Source: JAGWBD01 sp965197455 (lineage in GTDB: Bacteria; Chloroflexota; Anaerolineae; Aggregatilineales; Phototrophicaceae). From it: 64,000 nucleotides of DNA. The translations under genes and the position numbers were made by a program. The stretch is taken from contig OZ240208.1 in assembly GCA_965197455.1 (NCBI GenBank), forward strand, positions 2,170,001 to 2,234,000, written 5' to 3'. A model generated the notes under the pieces. It made no database searches and was not told the DNA's origin. It was given only the letters and a program-made list of their open reading frames with translations. This document shows, in pieces, positions 1-7,608 of the stretch. How positions within the stretch are numbered: the first letter of the stretch is position 1; each line of letters starts with the position of its first letter.

Positions 1-254
1 TCGTCGCGCGCGGTCAGCATCAACACGGGTACTGCGCCAGCCTTGCGCAGCCGCTTGCAGACTTCCAGCCCGTCCAGACCGGGCAACATCCAGTCCAGGA
101 TGACCAGGTCCGGCGGATCATCGCGCGCCATCTCAAGCCCGCTGTGGCCATCATGCGCCACGATCGGGCGGTAGTTTTCGAAAATCAGGCCGCGCTCGAT
201 AAAGCGGGCGATCGCCACCTCATCCTCAATTACCAGAATGCGTTCGCCGGTCAT
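1..254 (-). CDS. Response regulator, receiver domain (partial, cut by window edge)
   Basis: This is the first 84 residues of a two-component response regulator; the rest lies beyond the left edge. From the ATG at 254 the protein opens with TGERILVIEDE, in which E10 and D11 form the acidic metal-binding pair. The phospho-acceptor is D54 in the VILDWMLPG motif. The conserved Thr switch follows in the LMLTARD segment at the cut end. This pattern is typical of OmpR/PhoB-type regulators, whose C-terminal half is a winged-helix DNA-binding domain, but that half is not visible. Its partner histidine kinase is not in the window. The next gene is divergent, so 255-390 holds both promoters. Confidence 0.88.
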   Translation of the reverse strand, partial: MTGERILVIEDEVAIARFIERGLIFENYRPIVAHDGHSGLEMARDDPPDLVILDWMLPGLDGLEVCKRLRKAGAVPVLMLTARD

Positions 255-390
255 GTCTGGCCCTGTCCCGCGGATTTCCGCCTGTCCTCCAGTGACAGTA
301 TAACGAGATTGTATGAGCGTAGCCTGAACGCCTTTCTGTGACGGAAGCGAGCCTGGCGCGTATACTGGTCAGGGAGTGGAGAGACTGATC

Positions 391-849
391 ATGAGACCCG
401 GAGAACGCTTGCGACTCTTGCAACACCTGCAGCGGCTGGGCGACCCGCGCCTGCGCCAGGCCCTGTGGCGCCTGCTGCGTGACGGGGCGCTGCAGCAGCG
501 CATCGGGGCGTTGGCGCTGGAGCTGGCCAGGTCGCTACCACAACTGCAGGACAGCGGTCATGTGCGTGAGCTGAAGCTGCTGCGGCGCCTGCTGCTGGAC
601 GAGCGTGTGCCCCTGTGGCAGAAGGCGATCCCGGTCGCGGCGGCAGTCTACCTTGTCTCGCCGCTGGACCTGATCCCGGACGTGCTGCCCGTGGTGGGCC
701 AGCTGGATGATCTGGCGGTGCTGCTGGGCAGCCTGCGCCTCTTCCGCTCACTGGTGCCGCCGGCCCTGATTGAGGAGCACCTGGCCTACATCGACGGCGA
801 GGTCGTCGATGCACCCGGCTGGCGCGCGGGGAGCCTGGATGCGCGCTGA
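391..849 (+). CDS. DUF1232 (YkvA-like) small membrane protein
   Basis: This 152-residue protein carries a DUF1232 core near residues 75-110, with the sequence AAVYLVSPLDLIPD followed by an acidic LDDLAVL stretch. That arrangement is diagnostic of the YkvA family: a short hydrophobic segment, often membrane-associated, of unknown function. The N-terminal half is a charged, Arg- and Leu-rich helical region. The ATG at 391 is preferred because GGAG lies about 10 bases upstream; an in-frame GTG at 376 is the alternative. The last codons overlap the start of the glycosyltransferase at 839, so the two are probably translated together. A TATACT box at 361-366 may be its -10 element. Confidence 0.8.
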   Translation: MRPGERLRLLQHLQRLGDPRLRQALWRLLRDGALQQRIGALALELARSLPQLQDSGHVRELKLLRRLLLDERVPLWQKAIPVAAAVYLVSPLDLIPDVLPVVGQLDDLAVLLGSLRLFRSLVPPALIEEHLAYIDGEVVDAPGWRAGSLDAR

Positions 850-2848
850 CGGCAGCCAGCGCGCAAGAAATTGGGCGCAAGCCCTGTTGCTTCCGGAACG
901 GCGCTTCTGGCTGGTCGTGGGCCTGATCACCCTGGGCGGGGCTGTGCTGCGTGTGCTCGTGCACGACTACGGCCTGCCCTGGATTCACCATAGCGATCAG
1001 GCTTCTCTCTGGCTCTCTGTCCAGGGGCAGCGCGGTCTGCTGCCGGCGGATGTTTTCAAGTCAGCCACCACCTATCCACCCCTGACCCTTTGGATACACG
1101 AGCTGGCGCAGCTCTGGGCCGAGGCGCAGGGACGCCCCCTGGCCGCGGACGCTATCCTGGATCTGCGGCGCTTTATATTGTTCTTCAACGTCGCCGGCAC
1201 CTTGTGGGTCGCCCTGCTGGGCAGGCGCTGCGCCGGCGCGCTGGCGGGCATTGTGGCCGCCATCCTGTGGGCCGTCACACCCCTTATGGTGGAAGTTCCC
1301 ACTCACGCCATCGGTGAGGCGCTGGCCTACCCCTTGCTGATCTTCAGCGTACTGCTGGCCGTGCAGGCGCTGGAGCCGGCGCGCAGCTGGAAGCCGGCGG
1401 TGGCCAGTTTGATACTGGCCGCGCTGTGTTTCCTGCTGGAATATCGCCTGCTGGTCGCTTTCTTCCCCGGCGCAATCGCGCTGATCCTGCGCGCCCATGC
1501 TCACTACCGGCCTGGCTGGCGCCGCACGGCGCTGTGGGCCGGCGTCGGCATCGCGCTGGCGCTCGTGGCAGGCGCCAGCGTGCTGGCCCTGTTGCCAGCG
1601 CGCTTTCAGGAAATCGCCGGGCAGACCCTGGCCGGGTCGCTGTGGGATCTTCACGGCCTGCTACAGCTTTTCGAGCAGGCGCTCGGAGGGCTGCCGGCCC
1701 TGCCACTGCCCCTGTCCCTGATTGCCTTGCTGGCTGTGCTCGCCTGGCTTTACACCCGCGCGCGGGGCAGGTCGCCGCTCAGGAAACAGGCGCTGCTGCT
1801 GACGGCCGCGACCCTGCTGCTGACTCTGTGGGCGGACAGCGCGATTCGTCCCTATACAGAAGGAGTCGACCTTAAAATTCGCCACGCCATCCCGGCCATC
1901 ACGTTGCTCTTCGTGCTGGCTGGCGCGGCGCTGGCGCAGCTCGTGGCCGCTGTGCCGGGCCAGCGCGCGCGGGCGCTGGCAGCAACGGGGTTGTCCGCGT
2001 ATCTGCTGCTGTTACTGACCGGGCCTGCGCTGGCCAATGTACAGCAGCGCCGCATCCTGCCCTGGCCCGTCATTGTGCGCCCCTGGGTCGACGCCAACCT
2101 CGAGCCGGGCACCATTCTCATCTATCACGAGAGCGAACGCTGGTTCAACCCTTACTGGAGCGGCATCCCGCATCGCAAGTGGTTCGACTGGCTGGAGACT
2201 GAAGACGTTCTTGAGCGGCCGCTGCAGGAGTGGATCGAGACCCACAAAATTACCTGGTTGGCCCTGCCTGTCACGGAGCGGGAGCGCTTGCAGCAAAGTG
2301 CTGCGGGACGCGCCTTCCTGGCGCAGCTGCTGCCGCTGCGTGAGTTCGTGGGCCCGCCCGAGCGTAGTGGAATCGAGGTGGCCCTGTACCGCCTGTGGCT
2401 CATGCAGCTCGAGACTGACATCCGCTTCGGCGAACACATTCGTCTCGTCGGCCTCGACCGGCACGACCCGAACCCCCGCCCAGGCGAAGCCTTGGCCTTC
2501 ACCTTCTACTGGAATGCGCCGACGCGCCCGACGGAAAATTATTCACTTTTCCTGCATCTGGTCACCGTGGATGACCCGCGCCCCCTGGCCCAGGTCGATG
2601 GCAACCCGGCCGTGCCCGAACGCCTGACCCAAACCTGGGACAGGGCCGCAGAAACTCTCATCAGTCCGCGCTTCACACTCGATCTGCCGCCTGACCTGCC
2701 GCCCGGCGACTATCGCGTCCTGCTCGGCCTCTACAACTTCGAGACCGGCGCGCGTCTGCCCGTGCAGACTGCGCAGGGCAGCGCTACCGGGGACACCTGG
2801 GAAGTCATGCAGCTGCGCTGGACGGGTACCGGCGACGGAGGTGCGTAA
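839..2848 (+). CDS. GT39/ArnT-like polytopic membrane glycosyltransferase
   Basis: This 669-residue protein has a hydrophobic first two-thirds with about ten predicted membrane segments, starting near residue 22 (FWLVVGLITLGGAVL). An early acidic and His-containing loop, LPWIHHSDQASLW, sits where GT-C enzymes carry catalytic acidic residues. This resembles dolichyl-phosphate-mannose-type (GT39/ArnT) transferases that move sugars from lipid carriers onto lipids or proteins outside the membrane. The last 150 residues form a soluble beta-rich domain (GDYRVLLGLYNFETGARL), a layout I associate with Chloroflexota glycosyltransferases. The ATG at 839 overlaps the end of the DUF1232 gene by 11 bases. 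Substrate and acceptor are unknown. Confidence 0.72.
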   Translation: MRADGSQRARNWAQALLLPERRFWLVVGLITLGGAVLRVLVHDYGLPWIHHSDQASLWLSVQGQRGLLPADVFKSATTYPPLTLWIHELAQLWAEAQGRPLAADAILDLRRFILFFNVAGTLWVALLGRRCAGALAGIVAAILWAVTPLMVEVPTHAIGEALAYPLLIFSVLLAVQALEPARSWKPAVASLILAALCFLLEYRLLVAFFPGAIALILRAHAHYRPGWRRTALWAGVGIALALVAGASVLALLPARFQEIAGQTLAGSLWDLHGLLQLFEQALGGLPALPLPLSLIALLAVLAWLYTRARGRSPLRKQALLLTAATLLLTLWADSAIRPYTEGVDLKIRHAIPAITLLFVLAGAALAQLVAAVPGQRARALAATGLSAYLLLLLTGPALANVQQRRILPWPVIVRPWVDANLEPGTILIYHESERWFNPYWSGIPHRKWFDWLETEDVLERPLQEWIETHKITWLALPVTERERLQQSAAGRAFLAQLLPLREFVGPPERSGIEVALYRLWLMQLETDIRFGEHIRLVGLDRHDPNPRPGEALAFTFYWNAPTRPTENYSLFLHLVTVDDPRPLAQVDGNPAVPERLTQTWDRAAETLISPRFTLDLPPDLPPGDYRVLLGLYNFETGARLPVQTAQGSATGDTWEVMQLRWTGTGDGGA

Positions 2849-2886
2849 AAACGGTAACAAGCGCTGCGTTCGCGCGGCCAAAAGGC

Positions 2887-2892
2887 TATAAT
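2887..2892 (+). promoter_or_regulatory. -10 box of the ssb promoter
   Basis: A perfect TATAAT sits 31 bases before the ssb start, between the upstream glycosyltransferase stop and ssb. It is followed by an AAGGAG ribosome-binding site at the right distance from the ATG at 2923. No convincing -35 hexamer is seen at 16-18 bases upstream. Confidence 0.55.
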
Positions 2893-2922
2893 CAGGGACG
2901 GTATTCGCAAGGAGAGGCTCTC

Positions 2923-3387
2923 ATGACGACCTGGCATCAAACCATCATCGTAGGCAATCTGGGACGTGACCCCGAGCTGCGCTATCTCCAGAACGGCTCG
3001 GCCGTCTGCAACCTGAACGTGGCCGTCAGCGAACGCTGGACCAGTCGCCAGAACAACGAGCCGCAAGAGCGGACGACCTGGTATCGCGTGGCTGTCTGGG
3101 GCGCGCAGGCCGAGAACTGTAACCAGTATCTGAGCAAGGGCAGCCGGGTGCTGGTGACGGGCACCGTCAGCGCACGTGCCTACACCAACAACGCCGGTGA
3201 GGCGGCGGCCAGCCTTGAGTTGCGCGCGCGCGACGTGCGCTTCATGAGCAGTCGTCAGGATGACAGCAGCGGCGGCTCTGGCGGAGCGCAGCAGGCCCCG
3301 CGTCAGCGTGGCGGTGGTGACGGTGGCGGCGAGCGCTACGACGACTTCGCCCCGCCTCCCTCCGACGTCGGCGAGATTCCCTTCTAG
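2923..3387 (+). CDS. ssb: Single-stranded DNA-binding protein
   Basis: SSB coats single-stranded DNA in replication, recombination and repair, and recruits partners through its C-terminal tip. The 154-residue protein has the OB-fold signature from the start (IIVGNLGRDPELRYLQNG), then TWYRVAVWGAQAENCNQYLSKGSRVLVTG, all typical of bacterial SSB. A Gly- and Gln-rich linker of about 40 residues follows, ending in the acidic tip DVGEIPF, which is the protein-interaction peptide. Length and architecture are normal for the family. It has its own -10 box and an AAGGAG ribosome-binding site. Its TAG stop overlaps the stop of the converging peptidase gene in a shared CTAG. Confidence 0.96.
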   Translation: MTTWHQTIIVGNLGRDPELRYLQNGSAVCNLNVAVSERWTSRQNNEPQERTTWYRVAVWGAQAENCNQYLSKGSRVLVTGTVSARAYTNNAGEAAASLELRARDVRFMSSRQDDSSGGSGGAQQAPRQRGGGDGGGERYDDFAPPPSDVGEIPF

Positions 3388-5282
3388 CCGCCGGCGTCTC
3401 CCGCAGCGCGCAACGCCAGCGTCAATTGATACGGCGCCGCCCCGGTCGTCAACGCGGCCAGCGGCGAGAGCGCCAGCGTCACCTGCGTCGTGTCCGGCAG
3501 CAGGGGCAGTGTCCACGCGCCCGGCCCCGTCGTCAGCCAGCGCTGAATGTGCGGGCCGTCAGCGCCCTGCTGCACGGCCTGCAGCCACAGACGTTGCGGC
3601 ACCTGGTTGTCGCTCCAGACCCAGCCGCGCGCCTGCCAGCCACCGTCATCCGCTTCAAAGTCACTGTGATAGCCCAGTTCGGGGATGCTGACGTCGTCAA
3701 TTAACATGCCGGGCCGGGTGACAGCGTCGTCGGTGAGCATCTCAAAGCGCAACAGGACTTCCTGGCCGGCCCATTCGTCCAGTGAAATAGACTCGCGCAG
3801 CCAGCCATCGCTGCGGCCCGTGTAGCCAGGGCCGAGGGCGTTGTGATGCGGGTTGGCGCGGGTCTGCGCAGCGCTCTCCAGCAGCTGCCAGCTGCGGCCC
3901 TCGTCCGCGCTGAGCAACACGTGGCCGTAGTCCCAGAGTTCTTCCGTGTGATACCAGAGGCTGAACTGCAACGTGGCGCGCGTCAGGCCGCGCAAATCGA
4001 AGCGACGCGTGAGCGTGGTGTCGCTGTTGTCCTGGCGGTTGCTATACCACAGGCGCAGGCCACTGGCGGCCTCCGTCGGCGCCAGACGCGCCTGCGCCGG
4101 CAGCTCCAGCGTGAGCTCCAGCGCGTCCACATTCTGCAGATTCTGCAGCTGCAGATAGTCGCTCGCGTATTGCGCCAGGTTGGCGGAGCGCGTGAAGGGG
4201 TAGTCGCTGACGACCTCGGCCATGGCCGGCGGGGAAAGTGGCGGAAGCGAGCGGTAACCGTAGCGGCCATCCGCCAGTTGCGCATCCTGCAGCAGATTCG
4301 CCAGCACCCAGTCCGCGAAAAAGTCATCGGCGCCCGGCTCGCCCATGTCGGCCAGCAACGCGTCGAGCGCGACCAGGGCGGACGCCGGGTGTTGGGCGAA
4401 CTGACGCAGGGTTGCCTCGCCATGGCGGTCATGCAGGTAGGTCACGAAGAGCAGGCCGGCGCCGTAATGCGGGTAGGTGTTCCCATCCTCCGGCCAGGTG
4501 TTCAGCTGCGTCTGCGGCCGCGCCAGAAAGGCCCGCGCCTCGCCCACGGTGCCAAAGCCCAGACCGGTATGCAGCTCGGCGAAACCGGAAAAGCCTTCGT
4601 TGAGCCAGACGTTCTCGTTGCGGTCCTGATGCGCCTGGATCATGTGCTGGAACTCGTGCGCGGCGAGGCCGGCCATGCCGCCCGCGGCGAAGCGGGTGCC
4701 GAGCACGTCCAGGTTGAAGAGGAACATCTCGTGCTCGTTGCTGCTGGCGACGGCTTCGACCGGCCAGCTGTGCTCGCTGGAGTAGTAGGCGGCCAGGCCA
4801 GACCCCAGGCCATAGGTGAAGAGGCCGTAGACGCGCGGGTCGCCATCCACGCCGGGCCGGTTTTCGCTGCCGAAGAGCGCGCGCAGCGGGCCGTAGACCT
4901 GCTCGTCGAAGAGGGTCGCCAGCTCGCGCAGACGCGCAACGTCGATGTCGACGCCCTGCTCGACCCAGAGCCAGATGTGCTGACCGCTGGCGCGCAGGCT
5001 GGCCTCGACCGGGAAGACGCGATTCTCGTCGCCGTTGGTGACCATGAAAGTCTGGCTATCGCCGGGCTGCCACTGCGGCGCGGCAGCCGGCGGCGCGGGC
5101 GGCGCCGGCAGGCCGAAGACGCGCTGCGCCAGCGCAACCCGGTCGCGTTCCGGCACCTGCGCCGCGGCCAGCGCGTCCAGGGTATCCGGCGGCTGGGCGG
5201 AGAGCGGCGCGGCAGAGGTCAGCAGCAGCGGGAGCAGACAGCACAGTGCGCGAGTTAGCAAGTGGTTCACGGGGAGCCGCAC
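3384..5282 (-). CDS. Secreted zinc metallopeptidase, immune-inhibitor-A-like
   Basis: This exported protein of about 632 residues has a signal peptide: Arg near the start, a hydrophobic LLPLLLTSAAPLSA stretch, then a mature region rich in Pro and Ala. The zinc motif HEFQH lies near residue 210 and is followed by a downstream Glu in WLNEGFSGFAE, matching gluzincin peptidases related to the M6/M30 group. The C-terminal half holds beta-sandwich modules (ISLDEWAGQEVLLRFEMLTDD) that are common in immune inhibitor A-type enzymes. The first possible codon is TTG at 5300, but that lies inside the upstream gene's end. GTG at 5282, two bases after that gene's stop, gives a clean signal peptide, so I chose it. 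No strong ribosome-binding site is visible. Confidence 0.78.
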   Translation of the reverse strand: MRLPVNHLLTRALCCLLPLLLTSAAPLSAQPPDTLDALAAAQVPERDRVALAQRVFGLPAPPAPPAAAPQWQPGDSQTFMVTNGDENRVFPVEASLRASGQHIWLWVEQGVDIDVARLRELATLFDEQVYGPLRALFGSENRPGVDGDPRVYGLFTYGLGSGLAAYYSSEHSWPVEAVASSNEHEMFLFNLDVLGTRFAAGGMAGLAAHEFQHMIQAHQDRNENVWLNEGFSGFAELHTGLGFGTVGEARAFLARPQTQLNTWPEDGNTYPHYGAGLLFVTYLHDRHGEATLRQFAQHPASALVALDALLADMGEPGADDFFADWVLANLLQDAQLADGRYGYRSLPPLSPPAMAEVVSDYPFTRSANLAQYASDYLQLQNLQNVDALELTLELPAQARLAPTEAASGLRLWYSNRQDNSDTTLTRRFDLRGLTRATLQFSLWYHTEELWDYGHVLLSADEGRSWQLLESAAQTRANPHHNALGPGYTGRSDGWLRESISLDEWAGQEVLLRFEMLTDDAVTRPGMLIDDVSIPELGYHSDFEADDGGWQARGWVWSDNQVPQRLWLQAVQQGADGPHIQRWLTTGPGAWTLPLLPDTTQVTLALSPLAALTTGAAPYQLTLALRAAGDAGG

Positions 5283-5283
5283 A

Positions 5284-6138
5284 TTATTGGCGAAGTTCAA
5301 TGCCCGCCTTGTCTGCTTTCACAGTGAGATAGTTGGTGAAGGTAGAGCAGGACACCAGCATGAAGCGGGCGTCTTCCTGTGACAGGCTAGATTCCTCCAT
5401 CAGACTGTGGCGAATGCCATCAGCATCATTTGTCCAGCCATACAACTTCTTAAGGGCTTCGGCAAAGGCAGGATGAAAATTGACAACTTCACTCTTGCTG
5501 ATCAGGTTTACGGCTTCACCCAAAGAAGCTTTCTGCTTGCCCGCAATTAGACAACACAGTGTCTCAACCGCACTGATCGACTCCTTGATGGAATTACGAT
5601 AGTCGGGGCTTTCGCGATCTGATAAGTGTTCAAGCGCCTGCGCAATATGATCCCTTGCTTGCCTTGAGGCTGAATTGAGCGTTTTCTCAATCTCTTCAAT
5701 TTCTACCTTGCAAGTGATTGGTGTAATGAGATTATTGATTAAGTGATACCCAGCGTTTTTGTCTTCAAGAGTTTCATTGCATCGCTTTACATATTTGGCG
5801 TTCGTTTTTAAACTGTGAGACAGTCTCAACACAGCTTCAATCAAATCATAGACCTCGATCCACTCAAGAGAAGTAAATCTTTCTTTCACTTCATAAACAT
5901 ATAACCTGCCAGTTTTCGGAATGCGATCAAGCTCACGTGAAAAGAATTTGTCCCACAGTGAGTATAATAATGGGTCTGTATCCCTTCGTACAAAATGTGA
6001 CCTGTAGTCTTTATCCTCAAAGAAACAAGCATACAAGTCATTCCATAATCCTACTTTCAAGTCTCGATCCATGCTTTCAATCTGAATGTCAACTCTTGTA
6101 GGTTTGAAACCCTCACGCTCAGAAAACAGATCCTTCAC
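5284..6138 (-). CDS. AbiJ-NTD4/HEPN-type abortive-infection-like protein
   Basis: This 284-residue protein is clearly AT-richer than its neighbours. The N-terminus (FSEREGFKP, then a short gap and QIESMDRDLKVGLWNDLY) matches my recollection of the AbiJ N-terminal domain 4 family. The C-terminal 120 residues (SISAVETLCCLIAG, SLGEAVNLI, DADGIRHSLMEESSLS, ARFMLVSCSTFTNYL) resemble the HEPN-like module that accompanies it. A classical R-X4-6-H ribonuclease motif is not evident; only an adjacent RH is present, so activity is uncertain. The GTG start at 6138 follows a GAGGAGG site 4 bases upstream. A perfect palindrome overlaps its promoter region. It stands alone, without toxin-antitoxin partner or methylase, between two core genes, which suggests horizontal gain as a phage-defence cargo. 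Confidence 0.7.
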   Translation of the reverse strand: MKDLFSEREGFKPTRVDIQIESMDRDLKVGLWNDLYACFFEDKDYRSHFVRRDTDPLLYSLWDKFFSRELDRIPKTGRLYVYEVKERFTSLEWIEVYDLIEAVLRLSHSLKTNAKYVKRCNETLEDKNAGYHLINNLITPITCKVEIEEIEKTLNSASRQARDHIAQALEHLSDRESPDYRNSIKESISAVETLCCLIAGKQKASLGEAVNLISKSEVVNFHPAFAEALKKLYGWTNDADGIRHSLMEESSLSQEDARFMLVSCSTFTNYLTVKADKAGIELRQ

Positions 6139-6162
6139 GCTGCCTCCTCGGCTTCCCTTTAC

Positions 6163-6192
6163 ATCATAAGCGAGAGTATGTGAAGTTCACAT
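6163..6192 (-). promoter_or_regulatory. Promoter with palindromic operator upstream of the AbiJ/HEPN-like gene
   Basis: On the minus strand a TATGAT -10 box (6168-6163) is separated by 17 bases from a weak -35. A perfect 15-base palindrome, ATGTGAA-G-TTCACAT at 6178-6192, covers that -35 position. This is the layout of a repressor operator. The regulator is unknown. Confidence 0.45.
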
Positions 6193-6273
6193 CCTGAGCC
6201 CGGACGCGCCGTTGCCGCGGCGCCCGGCGACGCCTACAATCGGCGCTCGCGGCTGACACGAAGGGAGCACGAC

Positions 6274-7029
6274 CTGGGCGGGACCCTGCTCAACGCCATC
6301 GCCGTCCTGTTTGGCGGGTTCGCCGGCCTGGTCCTCGGTCAGCGCCTGAACGCGCGCCTGCGCGAGGCGGTGGTGAGCGGCATCGGCCTGGTGACCTTCG
6401 CCGTCGGCATCAGCAACGCCAGCCAGACCGGCAACATCATCATCCCGCTGGTGAGCATCGTCAGCGGCGTCATCGTCGGCGAGCTGCTGGACATCGACCG
6501 GCGCCTGCAGGGCTTCGCGGCCTCGATTCAGGCGCGCACTGCCACCTTTGCCGGTGCCAGCACAGGCGTCGGCGACGCGACGGACAGCCAGGCGCGCCTG
6601 CGCTTCATCAACGGCTACCTGTCGGCCAGCCTCGTCTTCTGCGTGGGGCCGCTGACCCTGGTGGGCTCGCTGCAGGACGGCATGGGGCTGACCATCGGCT
6701 TTCAGCAACTGGCCATCAAGAGCGTGCTGGACCTGATCACGGCGGCGGCCTTCGCGGCCAGCATGGGGCCGGGGGTGCTCTTCAGCGTGCTCACTATCCT
6801 GGTGCTGCAAGGCGGCCTGGCGCTGCTGGGCAGCACCCTGGGCGAGGTGATGAGCGCAGCCATGATCGCGGAGATGACGGCGGTCGGCGGCCTGATACTG
6901 CTGGGCCTGGCGCTGGTGCTGCTGGAGCTGCGCGCGCTGCGCGTGGCGAACTTCCTGCCGGCGCTGGTGATCGCGCCGCTGCTGGTGGCGCTGGCCGGGG
7001 TCTTCGGCATTGAGCTATACCCCTTCTGA
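6274..7029 (+). CDS. DUF554 membrane protein, probable CTG start
   Basis: This is a predicted inner-membrane protein of 251 residues. DUF554 (YdfK/YqgA-like) proteins have 6-7 membrane helices and Gly-rich segments, and no firmly established function. The family pattern is clear: GTLLNAIAVLFGGFAGLVLG near the start, then LVTFAVGISNASQTGN, VSIVSGVIVGELLDID, and closing helices VANFLPALVIAPLLVALAG. The conserved N-terminal GTLxNA motif lies upstream of the first GTG (6370), so a downstream start would remove it. No ATG, GTG or TTG exists in frame before the motif. A CTG at 6274 does, six bases after AAGGGAG (6261-6267), so I infer CTG initiation. A GC-rich hairpin lies about 35 bases after the stop. 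Confidence 0.78.
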   Translation: MGGTLLNAIAVLFGGFAGLVLGQRLNARLREAVVSGIGLVTFAVGISNASQTGNIIIPLVSIVSGVIVGELLDIDRRLQGFAASIQARTATFAGASTGVGDATDSQARLRFINGYLSASLVFCVGPLTLVGSLQDGMGLTIGFQQLAIKSVLDLITAAAFAASMGPGVLFSVLTILVLQGGLALLGSTLGEVMSAAMIAEMTAVGGLILLGLALVLLELRALRVANFLPALVIAPLLVALAGVFGIELYPF

Positions 7030-7063
7030 GCCACACCTGCCCGGGACTGGCGCGACAACGAGT

Positions 7064-7090
7064 GCGGCCCAGGGGGTTAGCCTGGGCCGC
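7064..7090. terminator. Hairpin after the DUF554 gene and at the end of the minus-strand RNA
   Basis: A perfect 10-base-pair stem (7064-7073 with 7081-7090) closes a 7-base loop. On the plus strand the tail is AGTCTTGCTT, a weak U-tract. On the minus strand no U-run follows. It may serve as terminator for the DUF554 gene and as 3' structure for the short minus-strand transcript. Confidence 0.5.
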
Positions 7091-7157
7091 AGTCTTGCTT
7101 AAGGTTGGGTGGGCGACACCGCTCGCGGTGTCCACTCACCCCAAGAGGTGAGTGCTG

Positions 7158-7196
7158 CTAGCGGAGCCTTACCTCCACCGTACCTTGATCAATCAC
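7158..7196 (-). CDS. Possible 12-residue micro-ORF
   Basis: A GTG at 7196 lies seven bases after GGAGG in an ideal Shine-Dalgarno. The frame reads MIDQGTVEVRLR and then TAG. It is recognised as nothing known. The quality of the ribosome-binding site is the only support. It sits in the putative short RNA and is followed directly by three hairpins. Confidence 0.3.
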   Translation of the reverse strand: MIDQGTVEVRLR

Positions 7197-7233
7197 AAGA
7201 TCACCTCCTTTGTCTGCGTTGTCAGATGGCGCC

Positions 7234-7261
7234 AGTATAGCACGTGCGCCGGGCAGCGCAA
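7234..7261 (-). promoter_or_regulatory. Sigma70-like promoter for the short minus-strand RNA
   Basis: On the minus strand TTGCGC (7261-7256) is followed after 16 bases by TATACT (7239-7234). It lies just downstream of the stop of the monooxygenase gene, so it would drive a separate transcript rather than that gene. Confidence 0.5.
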
Positions 7262-7271
7262 GAAATGCCTG

Positions 7272-7574
7272 TCACGAATTGACGCTGGCGGTCATGAACT
7301 TGACGTTGGAGGACTTGCGCACGCCCTCGCTGGCCTTGCGGAAGGCGGCCATGTGCGCGGGCGGGTTGTCGGAAGAGAGGTGCACGTCGAGGTGCGCCTG
7401 GCTCTCCCATTCCTCGTAGACGATGAAGTGGTTCTCGTCCTCAAGGTCGGCGTAGAAATTGTAGCGGATGCAGCCGGCTTCCTGCTGTGTGCCATGCGCC
7501 ACCGCAATCATGCCGGCGATGGCCTTCGCGCGCTTGCCTTCGTTGATGAAGATGTCACCTGCGACGACGATCAT
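7272..7574 (-). CDS. Antibiotic biosynthesis monooxygenase (ABM) domain protein
   Basis: This 100-residue single-domain protein is of the dimeric alpha/beta ferredoxin-like ABM family, which includes quinol monooxygenases and many uncharacterised small oxygenases. Typical landmarks are GDIFINEGKRAKAIAGMIAV at the start, EAGCIRYNFYADLEDENHFIVYEEWES in the middle, and AHLDVHLSS with a terminal KFMTASV strand. Length is normal for the family. The ATG at 7574 follows AGGAGAAGGCA. It lies 34 bases after plsY on the same strand and is probably the last gene of that operon, with no obvious functional link to lipid synthesis. The substrate cannot be told from sequence. Confidence 0.85.
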   Translation of the reverse strand: MIVVAGDIFINEGKRAKAIAGMIAVAHGTQQEAGCIRYNFYADLEDENHFIVYEEWESQAHLDVHLSSDNPPAHMAAFRKASEGVRKSSNVKFMTASVNS

Positions 7575-7608
7575 TGCCTTCTCCTGTGTGGTGTTTCCGG
7601 TAAATATG

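Larger units (their letters stand above)
7064..7227 (-). ncRNA. Putative short structured transcript with a perfect Shine-Dalgarno
   Basis: A minus-strand promoter at 7234-7261 would start RNA near 7227. About 17 bases later lies AAAGGAGGTGATC, an exact 13-base complement of the 16S rRNA 3' end as usually found in bacteria, then a GTG-initiated 12-codon frame at 7196-7158. Three perfect hairpins follow: 7153-7134 (7 bp), 7132-7115 (7-8 bp) and 7090-7064 (10 bp). The 5' arm of the first hairpin contains CACCTCTT, which could pair with the Shine-Dalgarno instead, so the RNA might switch between two folds. I recognise no Rfam family. It could be a riboregulator, a micro-ORF mRNA or a decaying leader. 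Confidence 0.4.

Noticed and set aside
3843..5258. 471-residue plus-strand open frame opposite the metallopeptidase
   Set aside because: Shadow of the peptidase gene, which has a signal peptide and an HEFQH motif.
7197..7213. Fragment like the 3' end of 16S rRNA on the plus strand (GATCACCTCCTTT)
   Set aside because: Only 13 bases match and no other 16S sequence is near. On the minus strand it reads as a perfect Shine-Dalgarno, which is the better explanation.
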